Below, piece by piece: positions 1-7,400 of a DNA stretch of 17,146 nt. Origin of the DNA: Ruminococcus sp. UBA3387 (lineage in GTDB: Bacteria; Bacillota; Clostridia; Oscillospirales; Ruminococcaceae). Position numbers and translations under genes: made by a program. The stretch covers positions 9,228 through 26,373 of the forward strand of contig DEPR01000034.1 of the NCBI GenBank assembly GCA_002358895.1, written 5' to 3'. The stretch's first letter is position 1. Each line of letters opens with the position of its first letter. A model generated the notes under the pieces. That model had not been told where the DNA came from and did not search any database. It saw only the letters and a list, made by a program, of their open reading frames with translations.

Positions 1-272
1 GGAAAAATTGTGTCATTCAGCTGTCGTAGCTTTTGGCTGTTACTAAATACAACTTTGCCCAAAGCCTTTCTGTCGAGAGTGTACTGCTCATCGAAGCACT
101 CAGGAAAAAATTCCGCAAGCTCCTTGTTGCAATCACTGCCCGTATCAGTTACATTTCTTGCAACCAGATCGCAGTTTATAACAGCAAAGCCCTTGTCGGA
201 AAAATATCTGCTGACGGTGGTTTTTCCTGCACCACTTTGTCCTGTAAGTCCTATAATTACAGCGTTTTTCAT
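1..272 (-). CDS. coaE: Dephospho-CoA kinase, N-terminal part (cut by window edge)
   Basis: Dephospho-CoA kinase catalyses the last step of coenzyme A synthesis, the ATP-dependent phosphorylation of the ribose 3'-hydroxyl of dephospho-CoA in the cytosol. About 90 N-terminal residues are visible of a family that usually has about 200; the rest lies beyond base 1. The protein opens MKNAVIIGLTGQSGAGKTTV, with a P-loop at residues 11-18, followed by the family's INCDLVAR stretch holding the Asp expected near the substrate. Its ATG overlaps the TGA of tsaC by four bases (ATGA), and an AGGTGA ribosome binding site lies 7 bases upstream inside tsaC, so translation is probably coupled. It is the fourth gene of the leftward prfA operon. 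The P-loop plus DLVAR combination makes the assignment firm, although only a third of the protein is seen. Confidence 0.93.
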   Translation of the reverse strand, partial: MKNAVIIGLTGQSGAGKTTVSRYFSDKGFAVINCDLVARNVTDTGSDCNKELAEFFPECFDEQYTLDRKALGKVVFSNSQKLRQLNDTIF

Positions 273-1288
273 AGCTTTATCACCTGAAATCCTGCCGAAC
301 GCAAAAGTCGGTTGTAAACAGCAAGTCCCACGCCTGTCTTGTTGGGACAGCGTGCATAAACCTTTTTTGCACCCATATTGTCCAGCTCACGAAGCACGTC
401 AAACAACAGATGAGCTTGCTCTTCGTCAGTATCCCCATAAGCTATGGAAGGTATACCTTGCCCCTCAACATCGCTGTCGGAAAAGGTCATACACATAAAA
501 TCCCTGTCAGTCTGACCTGCAATAAATTCTCTGTACTGCTCAAGACTGCCGTCTATAATTATTACGTCTGCGTCAGGGGAGTAGTGCTTGTATTTCATAC
601 CGGGAGAAGCAACCATATCACCCTCATCAAGCATATTCAGAACCCCGTTGTCTATGATTACGTTGTCGGTAATTTCTTTTAAATCTTCGACTGAAATAAA
701 TCCCGGGCGTAGAAGTCTTATTGAGTCGCCCTCAAAGGATATTACAGTTGATTCAACTCCTACAGCTGAAAACCCACCGTCAATTATACAGGGAATACGT
801 CCGTTCATATCGTCAAAAACGTGCTGTGCAGTAGTAGGGGACGGACTTCCCGAAAGGTTGGCTGATGGTGCTGCAAGTGGCAGACCGCAAGCATCAATTA
901 TAGCCCTCGCAGTCTTGTGTGAAGGCATTCTTATGCCTACTGTGTCAAGTCCACCACTGGTAACGGCAGGGATTTTGTCCGACTTTGGAAGTACCATAGT
1001 CAGAGGTCCAGGCCAGAATTTTTCACTGCATTTTTTTGCAAGCTCAGGCACTTCACGGACAAGCCCACCAAGCATATCCATAGATGAAATATGCACAATA
1101 AGCGGGTTGTCTGAAGGTCTGCCCTTTGCCTTGAAAATCTCTGCAACAGCCTGCTCGTCAAAAGCGTTTCCTGCAAGCCCATAAACCGTTTCGGTCGGTA
1201 TACCGACAACCTTGCCGTTTTTCAGCAAATCGGCAGCAAATTCTATTGATTTTCGGCTGTTATCCAAAATTTTTGTGTTTAAATTCAT
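269..1288 (-). CDS. tsaC: Threonylcarbamoyl-AMP synthase, Sua5/YwlC type
   Basis: The enzyme makes threonylcarbamoyl-AMP from threonine, bicarbonate and ATP. The TsaD complex then transfers the carbamoyl group to A37 of ANN-decoding tRNAs (t6A). The 339 residues comprise a YrdC domain (about 10-210) and a C-terminal Sua5 domain (about 236-339), so this is the long Sua5/YwlC form rather than the short E. coli TsaC. Visible YrdC landmarks are PTETVYGL at 31-38, KAKGRPSDNPL at 53-63, APSANLSGSPSPT at 140-152 and a VESTVISF stretch near 178-185. The KYKHYSP motif at 232-238 marks the linker into the Sua5 domain. It starts 3 bases after prfA ends and overlaps coaE by four bases. Its AGGAAG ribosome binding site lies within the end of prfA at slightly long spacing. 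In many Firmicutes prmC sits between prfA and this gene; here it does not. Confidence 0.95.
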   Translation of the reverse strand: MNLNTKILDNSRKSIEFAADLLKNGKVVGIPTETVYGLAGNAFDEQAVAEIFKAKGRPSDNPLIVHISSMDMLGGLVREVPELAKKCSEKFWPGPLTMVLPKSDKIPAVTSGGLDTVGIRMPSHKTARAIIDACGLPLAAPSANLSGSPSPTTAQHVFDDMNGRIPCIIDGGFSAVGVESTVISFEGDSIRLLRPGFISVEDLKEITDNVIIDNGVLNMLDEGDMVASPGMKYKHYSPDADVIIIDGSLEQYREFIAGQTDRDFMCMTFSDSDVEGQGIPSIAYGDTDEEQAHLLFDVLRELDNMGAKKVYARCPNKTGVGLAVYNRLLRSAGFQVIKL

Positions 1289-1291
1289 TTA

Positions 1292-2371
1292 TTATGCTTC
1301 TTCCTGCTGTGAAAGTTTAGCTGCCTGGTCGGCAGTTGCAAGTGCGTCAATTACCTCGTCAAGGTTACCGTTGAGTATGCTCTCAAGCTTGTAAAGCGTA
1401 AGACCGATACGATGGTCGGAAATTCTGCTCTCAGGGTAGTTGTATGTTCTGATACGCTCGGAACGGTCGCCTGTGCCAACCTGTGAACGTCTTTCCGATG
1501 CAATCTTGCTGTCAGCTTCTGCCTGCTTCTGGTCAAGCAGTCTTGAACGAAGTACTCTTAGTGCCTTGTCCTTGTTCTTGTGCTGTGAACGCTCGTCCTG
1601 ACATTCAACCACCATACCTGTAGGCAGGTGAGTAATTCTTATAGCGGATGAGGTCTTGTTAACGTGCTGTCCACCTGCACCTGATGAACGGAACACGTCA
1701 ATTTTCAAATCCTTTTCTTCATTAAGGTCAAGCTCAATTTCGTCAGCTTCAGGAAGTACAGCAACAGTTACGGTTGATGTGTGCACACGGCCCTGTGATT
1801 CGGTTTCAGGCACACGCTGTACACGGTGAACGCCACTTTCGTACTTCAGACGGGAATATGCACCCTCACCCTCAATGGAAAATGAAATTTCCTTGTATCC
1901 ACCAAGCTCGGTTTCATTTGCGTTCATTACGTCAATGTTCCAGCCTCTCGAGTTTGCATAAAGAGTGTACATTCTGTAAAGTGAGTTGGCAAAGAGAGCA
2001 GCCTCCTCACCGCCTGCACCACCACGGATTTCCACAATAACGTTCTTTTCATCGTTAGGGTCTTTCGGCAGAAGCAGGATTTTCAGTTCTTCACCCAGTA
2101 CTTCCATATCACTTTTGCCTTCGTCGAACTGTTCCTGAACCATTTCCTTGAAATCCTTGTCAAGTCCACCACCGTTCAGAAGCTCAAGTGCTTCCTCATA
2201 GGATTCCTTAGCCTGATTATATTCCTTGAATTTTTCCACAATCGGTTCAAGACTTTTGTATTCTTTCATAAGAGCAGTATACTGAGCGTGGTTATTTACC
2301 ACGTCAGGCTCCATAAGTCTTTCGTTTATTTCATTGAATTTATCTTCCAAAGCTTTGATTTTCTCAAACAT
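1292..2371 (-). CDS. prfA: Peptide chain release factor 1
   Basis: RF1 recognises UAA and UAG stop codons in the ribosomal A site and triggers peptidyl-tRNA hydrolysis. The 359 residues match the usual RF1 length. The N-terminal helical domain covers about 1-100. The stop-codon recognition tripeptide is PET at 188-190, a PxT motif as expected for RF1 (RF2 would have SPF). The catalytic GGQ is at 233-235 in a [18 protein letters not shown] context. The start is supported by AAGGAG 7 bases upstream. It follows the DUF951 gene after 51 bases and precedes tsaC by 3 bases. GGQ is normally methylated on Gln by PrmC, whose gene is not in this window. The PxT tripeptide and lack of SPF separate it clearly from prfB. 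Confidence 0.97.
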   Translation of the reverse strand: MFEKIKALEDKFNEINERLMEPDVVNNHAQYTALMKEYKSLEPIVEKFKEYNQAKESYEEALELLNGGGLDKDFKEMVQEQFDEGKSDMEVLGEELKILLLPKDPNDEKNVIVEIRGGAGGEEAALFANSLYRMYTLYANSRGWNIDVMNANETELGGYKEISFSIEGEGAYSRLKYESGVHRVQRVPETESQGRVHTSTVTVAVLPEADEIELDLNEEKDLKIDVFRSSGAGGQHVNKTSSAIRITHLPTGMVVECQDERSQHKNKDKALRVLRSRLLDQKQAEADSKIASERRSQVGTGDRSERIRTYNYPESRISDHRIGLTLYKLESILNGNLDEVIDALATADQAAKLSQQEEA

Positions 2372-2387
2372 ATATATTCTCCTTTAA

Positions 2388-2418
2388 TCTGATTTTGTTT
2401 CCGCTTATGCAAATCAGA
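2388..2418 (-). repeat. Inverted repeat in the DUF951-prfA gap
   Basis: TCTGATTT (2388-2395) and AAATCAGA (2411-2418) form a perfect 8-base stem around a 15-base loop in the 51-base gap between the DUF951 stop and the prfA ribosome binding site. There is no T-run after it on the minus strand, so it does not look like a terminator. It could be an RNA processing or stabilising hairpin between the two cistrons, or chance; the arms are AT-rich. Confidence 0.4.
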
Positions 2419-2422
2419 CCAG

Positions 2423-2611
2423 CTATGATTCAGCCTCTTTGATAACAGTCCTGACATTCTTTTCAGCCTTGCTTCTGGGTATCATAAATTCACGGTTACA
2501 GCCTACACAACGGAGCTTGAAATCCATACCGGAACGAAGCACCAGCATTTTATTTTCACCACAAGGATGCTTCTTTTTCATCAAAAGAATATCTCCCTTG
2601 GAAATGTCCAT
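2423..2611 (-). CDS. DUF951 family small protein
   Basis: This is a 62-residue protein of the DUF951 family, which is widespread in Firmicutes and has no established biochemical function that I know of. It begins MDISKGDILLMKKKHPCG and carries the family's hallmarks: a small beta-rich core, the HPCG motif (H15, C17), GMDFKLRCVGC (C35, C38), and an IPRSK motif near 44-48. The C/H pattern suggests a metal site or a nucleic-acid-binding fold, but that is inference. A longer reading from an ATG at 2641 is unlikely: that ATG lies about two bases from the predicted transcription start and has no ribosome binding site. The ATG at 2611 has GAAGGA 9 bases upstream (2621-2626). It is the first gene of the operon with prfA, tsaC and coaE. 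Confidence 0.88.
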   Translation of the reverse strand: MDISKGDILLMKKKHPCGENKMLVLRSGMDFKLRCVGCNREFMIPRSKAEKNVRTVIKEAES

Positions 2612-2649
2612 ATAAATCCGTCCTTCCGAAAAATAGTACATATATAATT

Positions 2650-2678
2650 AGTATATCACAATTCAGTTAAAAAGGCAA
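2650..2678 (-). promoter_or_regulatory. Extended -10 sigma-A promoter for DUF951-prfA-tsaC-coaE
   Basis: On the minus strand, TTGCCT (2678-2673), a 17-base spacer and TATACT (2655-2650) form a near-consensus promoter with TGA directly before the -10 box. Transcription would start near 2643, giving a leader of about 30 bases to the DUF951 start at 2611. It is divergent from the LRR-gene promoter, with 42 bases between the two -35 boxes. Confidence 0.82.
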
Positions 2679-2713
2679 GCAATATGCGTTTTTGTAAGAA
2701 TATACCTGGTTAA

Positions 2714-2730
2714 AAAAGGATTGACCTTTT
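2714..2730. repeat. Inverted repeat over the LRR-gene -35 box
   Basis: AAAAGG (2714-2719) and CCTTTT (2725-2730) form a 6-base inverted repeat with a 5-base centre, overlapping the -35 box TTGACC (2721-2726). Its position is where a repressor or activator could act on the LRR promoter, but the sequence is short and AT-rich and could arise by chance. Confidence 0.3.
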
Positions 2731-2749
2731 AAATATTATGTGTTATAAT
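2721..2749 (+). promoter_or_regulatory. Extended -10 sigma-A promoter for the LRR gene
   Basis: TTGACC (2721-2726), a 17-base spacer and a consensus TATAAT (2744-2749), preceded by TGT, form one of the strongest-looking promoters in the window. Transcription should start near 2756, leaving a leader of about 39 bases. The leader holds AGGAGG (2781-2786), 8 bases before the ATG at 2795. The ribosome binding site lies between TTGAC (2772-2776) and GTCAA (2786-2790), which could pair so that the AGGAGG sits mostly in the loop. Confidence 0.88.
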
Positions 2750-2794
2750 GTATGTGTAAAAATATTGTGTTTTGACTTTTAGGAGGTCAATAAT

Positions 2795-4207
2795 ATGAAA
2801 AAGATTACAGCCGTTTTAATGATAATGGCAATAATGATGACAAGTATGGCAATGCCTGAAGCATTTGTGTCGGAATTTGCTGACGAAGCAATTACAGCTA
2901 CTGCAGCAACTGACGCATGGGGACGTGAATATCTTACTTACGGAGATTTGAAATATCAGGTGCAGTCGGACAATACAATATGTATTATCGGTTTTGACAT
3001 AAGTAAAGATACCGTTGAAATTCCCGATGAAATTGACGGTATGCCTGTTACAAAAATCGGAGCATATGCTTTTTCAGACGCAAAGCTGATAACCGAAGTT
3101 GTAATTCCGGATACAGTTACAGCTATAGCTGTAGAAGCCTTTTCTTACTGCACAAGGCTTGAAAAGGTAAACATTCCGTATGGTGTTACAACAATCGGCA
3201 ACTATGCTTTTGAAAACTGTGAAAGCCTGACAGAGATTACAATTCCGGAAACAGTTATCTCTATCGGAGAATATGCATTTACATATACAGCTTTGACGGA
3301 AGTTGTAGTTCCTGACAGCGTGCAGACATTGAAATACAGAGCATTTTTCTGCTGTGGCGATTTGGTGTCAGCAAAGCTTCCAACAACAATCACTACACTG
3401 GGTAAGGATATTTTCGGCTTTTGCAAAAAGCTTGAAACAGTAAACATTCCTACAAATATTACAGCTATTCCCGAAAGACTGTTCTTCAGATGTACAAATC
3501 TTAATAATGTTACTATACCTGAGAGTGTAACAACCATCGACAAAATGTCTTTCTACTACTGCGAATCATTGGAGTCGATTAACATTCCAAGTGCTGTTAA
3601 GACAATAAAGGAATCTGCATTCAACGGCTGTTATGCCTTGGAAACAGTGGATATGACCGAAGGCGTTACAACAATGGGGAAGTATGTTTTCCAGGATTGT
3701 ACTTCTTTGACCGAGATTACATTGCCGAAGTCTTTGACAAGTGCAGGGAACTTTTGCTTTTCTCGCTGTGACAGCCTTGATATAAAGGTTTATGAAGGCT
3801 CATATGGATATGATTATGTTAACGGCAAGTATAACAGCCGAGACCATATTATAATTTGCGTTGAAGGCTCAGAGTTGCTGAAATATCAGTTTGCTGCAGG
3901 TGATTCAGAAGATACATATTCAGCAAGATATCTGCTTGTTGTAGATGAGGAAACAGCATTGAACGCAGAGACTGCAAACATCTATCTGTCAATTGATGAA
4001 GATACAACAACACAGGTTGTTGAAATCAAGAAAGCATACAGAAGTGTTTATGCAGCAGGAAAGCTTGTGTCTGCAGGCGAAGGGAAAGTATTTGTAACCT
4101 GTGCGTTCAGAAATGTACCAAAGGATTTTGATGTTATGACAGCTCACGTTATGCTTGATACTCAGCGTTATGAGAGAACATCATATTATTCAGATGAACT
4201 TGTTTAA
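2795..4207 (+). CDS. Secreted BspA-type leucine-rich-repeat protein (LRR_5)
   Basis: The 470-residue protein begins with a typical signal peptide: KK at 2-3, then a hydrophobic stretch at about 4-19. A short linker follows, then about 11 tandem repeats of roughly 23 residues (about 74-325) of the form xxVxIPxxVxxIGxxAFxxCxxL, the LRR_5/BspA pattern. A cap with YEGSYGYDYV closes the solenoid. The C-terminal part (about 345-460) is a separate, non-repeat domain with VVDEETALN, EIKKAYRSVYAAGKL and VTCAFRNVP, which I cannot name; it resembles C-terminal modules I associate with exported Ruminococcus proteins. No LPXTG motif, SLH domain, dockerin pair or terminal membrane segment is visible, so it is probably released or held non-covalently. 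BspA-type proteins in other bacteria act in adhesion; binding partners here are unknown. It has its own strong promoter and precedes a small open reading frame. Confidence 0.88.
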   Translation: MKKITAVLMIMAIMMTSMAMPEAFVSEFADEAITATAATDAWGREYLTYGDLKYQVQSDNTICIIGFDISKDTVEIPDEIDGMPVTKIGAYAFSDAKLITEVVIPDTVTAIAVEAFSYCTRLEKVNIPYGVTTIGNYAFENCESLTEITIPETVISIGEYAFTYTALTEVVVPDSVQTLKYRAFFCCGDLVSAKLPTTITTLGKDIFGFCKKLETVNIPTNITAIPERLFFRCTNLNNVTIPESVTTIDKMSFYYCESLESINIPSAVKTIKESAFNGCYALETVDMTEGVTTMGKYVFQDCTSLTEITLPKSLTSAGNFCFSRCDSLDIKVYEGSYGYDYVNGKYNSRDHIIICVEGSELLKYQFAAGDSEDTYSARYLLVVDEETALNAETANIYLSIDEDTTTQVVEIKKAYRSVYAAGKLVSAGEGKVFVTCAFRNVPKDFDVMTAHVMLDTQRYERTSYYSDELV

Positions 4208-4225
4208 TCGGGATATGGGGTGAAT

Positions 4226-4375
4226 ATGATGATAGAGAAGTATAATAAGCCTGAAATTGATTTCTGTGAATTTACAGTCAACGGCAGAATAATGCTGACT
4301 ATTTCCAATGATAACCTCGATGAAAACGGTAAGCCTGAGGACGAATATGATTGGGCAGATATTTTAGGTAAATAG
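4226..4375 (+). CDS. Putative 49-residue acidic peptide, downstream of LRR gene
   Basis: A short open reading frame begins 18 bases after the LRR stop. Its start is ATGATG, with GGGGTGA (4217-4223) upstream at a spacing that suits the second ATG (4229) better than the first. It encodes MMIEKYNKPEIDFCEFTVNG followed by a middle RIMLTIS, an Asp/Glu/Asn-rich stretch and the end DEYDWADILGK. There is one Cys and no signal peptide or membrane segment. The K-P-E-I-x-F opening, the LTIS middle and the acidic DWADI ending recall short orphan peptides I have seen in Clostridia, but I know of no assigned function. The open frame ends 13 bases before a hairpin, so LRR gene, peptide and hairpin look like one transcription unit. 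It could be a modified-peptide precursor, a small regulator or a chance frame; coding is inferred from context and composition. Confidence 0.6.
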   Translation: MMIEKYNKPEIDFCEFTVNGRIMLTISNDNLDENGKPEDEYDWADILGK

Positions 4376-4388
4376 GAAATTATGCATT

Positions 4389-4419
4389 GAACGCAGAATC
4401 GGCATACGGTTCTGCGTTC
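4389..4419 (+). terminator. Possible intrinsic terminator after the LRR/peptide unit
   Basis: GAACGCAGAA (4389-4398) and TTCTGCGTTC (4410-4419) form a perfect 10-base stem with an 11-base loop. The following bases are T-rich but broken (CTGTTGATTTTCGGTTTT), so termination may be partial. It sits between the peptide stop (4375) and the addA ribosome binding site (4451-4456). Confidence 0.6.
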
Positions 4420-4464
4420 TGTTGATTTTCGGTTTTGTGAAAAGTTGAACAGGAGGCAGAATAA

Positions 4465-7400
4465 ATGGCAGTAAAATGGACAGATGAGCAAAAAGATGCT
4501 ATTGAAACAACCGATAAGGGCGTCATTGTTTCGGCAGCTGCAGGAAGTGGAAAGACTGCAGTTCTTATTGAGCGTACAATCCGTCTGCTCTGTGATGAGG
4601 AAAAGAATATCCCTGCCGATAAGCTTCTTGCTGTTACTTTCACCAAAGATGCAACAAATCAGATGAAAACAAAGTTTGCACAGGCAATAGAAAAGAAGCT
4701 TGAGGAAACCCCCGATAATCTGTGGATACAGAAACAGCAGGATAATCTCAATCTTGCAAAAATCAATACAATCAATGCATTTTGCTTTGATATTGTCAAG
4801 GATAATATCCACGAGTTTGAGTTTCAGAGCGGGCTGAAAATACTTGAGGATATAGATGCGGAGGTTATTTTCGGTAAAGCTGTTGATGACGCTTTTGAGT
4901 ATTTCTATGAGAATAAGCCGGAAATGATGGGCTATCTTGTGGACAGGCTGACTGACAATAACGAAAAAGCTTTGAAGGATATAGTAAAGGACGTTTATTA
5001 TTTCCTGCGTTCACAGCCCTTCCCTGAGCAGTGGTGCAGTAAAGTCCTTGATAATCTGAGAAGTGAAAACGGCACAGATATGTATGTTGATATCCTTAGG
5101 GATAAGTATGCTCATACAATAAACAGAGCAAGGAAAAACCACGAGTATCTTCAGTATTTTGTAACCAAACTGAAAGTCTGCAACGACAGGCACAGGGATA
5201 TGTTTGATGAAGACGGGCTTGTGCTGTATAAGAACGCAAAGCTGATAGAGTCCGGCGAATGGGACGATATTTACGATGCATTTGTAAAAACTGATTTCGG
5301 TAAAGGCAATATCCTGTTGAAAGCATCTGTTGATGACGATGATTATTTCAATCAGCAGGCGTATATTGACACCATAAAAGAGCTGAGAAGCAAATATAAG
5401 GCTCTTGTAAAAAATATAACAACCGAGCTTGGAAAAATCGGCAGACATATTGAACGGGACCTGAAAGAAACTGCTGATATATTTGAGCATCTTGTTGAGC
5501 TTTGCAATAAGACGGAGGAGTATGCCTGGGAAGAAAAGCTTGAAAGAAATTCGGTTACATTCTCAGATGTTGAAATAATGACAATTCAGCTTCTTATTGA
5601 GAATACGGATGAGGGGCTTAAGCGAACAAAGCTTGCAGAGGAAATGGTGAAAAATCAGGAGTATAAGGTTATTCTTATCGACGAGTTCCAGGATGTAAAC
5701 AACCTGCAGGAGTTGATTTTCAAGGCTATTTCCGATACGGACGATTTGAATATTATGGGCAGCAACGTGTTTGTGGTAGGCGATGTTAAACAGTCGATTT
5801 ATCGTTTTCGTCAGTCAAATCCACTGCTGTTTATAAATGCAAAGGAGGTTGCCGAGGACGAAGATATACATTCCGTCAAATCGGTGAAGCTTCAGAAAAA
5901 CTTCCGAAGCAGAAAGAATATACTTGATTTTGTAAATTATACTTTTTCACTGCTTATGAGCAAGCAGGTGGGTGAAATTGAATATAATGAAGAAGAAATG
6001 CTCCGACTTGGTGCAGGGTATACGGGAGAAGACTACGATACCGAAATAATGATTGTAAAAGAGGATTACGGGCAGGAAAAGCCTGAGTATATAAACTTTG
6101 AGAGGGAGCATTATTGCATCGCCCTTAAAATTCGGGAAATGATTGATAAGGGTTATCCCGTAGCCGATGAGGGTGGAACAAGACCTTGCAGGGCTTCGGA
6201 TTTCTGTGTGCTTTCAAGAGGCAAAAAAGCAGGTACACAAATGGCTAAAGCTCTTGAAGCTGTGGGGCTTAAAGCCTTTGCAGAGGAAACAGCAGGGTAT
6301 CTCCGTTCAAGAGAAATATCTGTGATGATAAATCTGCTGAAGGTCATTGATAACCCGATGCAGGATATGGCTCTTGTGTCGGTTATGCTTTCAACAGTCC
6401 TTGGATTTGATGCAGACGAAACAGGAAAGCTGAGAACATATTGCCGTGATGAGAGTGGTGCATACAGCAAGCGTCTGTATCAGATAATGAATTCTGTGGC
6501 CGGTGAGGACGGCATTGACCTGGGAGATAAAGCACTTAAGGAAAAGTGCAAAAAGGCAGTTGAGTGCATAAAGAGACTGAGGTATTATTCATCAGGAATG
6601 TCCCTTGAGCATCTTATCAGAAAGATTTATGACGAAACGGATTTCTTTGCCGTTGCGTCAACATATGAAAACAGCAAGCAGAAAAGAGCTAATCTCCGTC
6701 TGCTTTTAGAGTATGCAACTGCCTATGAGAAAAACTCAGACGGTGGCGTTGCAGGGTTTATAAGATATCTTGATTCTGCAATGAAGTATGACGATAAGTT
6801 CAAACAAGCAGTTACGGTTTTGCAGGGTGGAGAGTCTGTTGAAGTCAAGACTATACACAAATCAAAGGGACTCGAATATCCATTTGTTTTCCTCTGTAAT
6901 CTGTCAAAGAGATTTAATACTGATGACGAAAACAAGCGTATTATTCTCAATGAACGCCTGGGTGCTTCGGTTAAGTTTTCAAAGCATAGAGAACTGTCGG
7001 TTACGGAGCCTGTGAATTATATGGCGATGAAGAAAAATCATCGTGATGAAACGCTGAGTGAGGAATTGCGACTGCTGTATGTGGCTATGACAAGAGCTAA
7101 GGAAAAGCTGTTTATCGTGCTGAATCTGACTCACGGGTTTTATAATGAGTATAAATTTATCAGCCATATTGCTACGGATATTGCCCTTGCAGGTGGAATT
7201 AATGCTAACCTTGTAAGCGAGTGTACCTCTTTTGCACAGTGGCTTTATATGGTTCTGCTGTGCCTGCCTGGGAACGAACAACTGCTTGAAGAAGCAGAGG
7301 TCAATGTGGAGCTTCCCGAGCATAAAATCGACTCAGAGGTTACTTTCAGCTTCTATAGTAATCTTAAGCTGGAAGATGCAGTCAGACCTGTGTTTATGCC

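Noticed and set aside
188..190. PET rather than PAT/PVT in the stop-codon recognition motif of RF1 (residue numbers of prfA).
   Set aside because: PxT with Glu is a known form of RF1 in Firmicutes, so it does not suggest altered stop-codon reading.
10..498. A 162-codon frame on the plus strand at the left edge.
   Set aside because: It runs opposite to coaE and tsaC, both of which have clear family motifs on the minus strand.
588..1184. A 198-codon plus-strand frame rich in Ser and Pro.
   Set aside because: It is fully antisense to the YrdC domain of tsaC and shows no domain of its own.
3000..3780. Repeated DNA in the LRR gene as a possible CRISPR-like or mobile repeat.
   Set aside because: The repetition follows the 23-residue protein repeat and is degenerate at DNA level; there are no identical repeats with unique spacers.
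4204..4812. A 202-codon Cys-rich hydrophobic frame on the minus strand.
   Set aside because: It lies antisense to the peptide gene and the AddA helicase motifs and has a composition typical of the reverse strand of a coding region; it has no supporting promoter.
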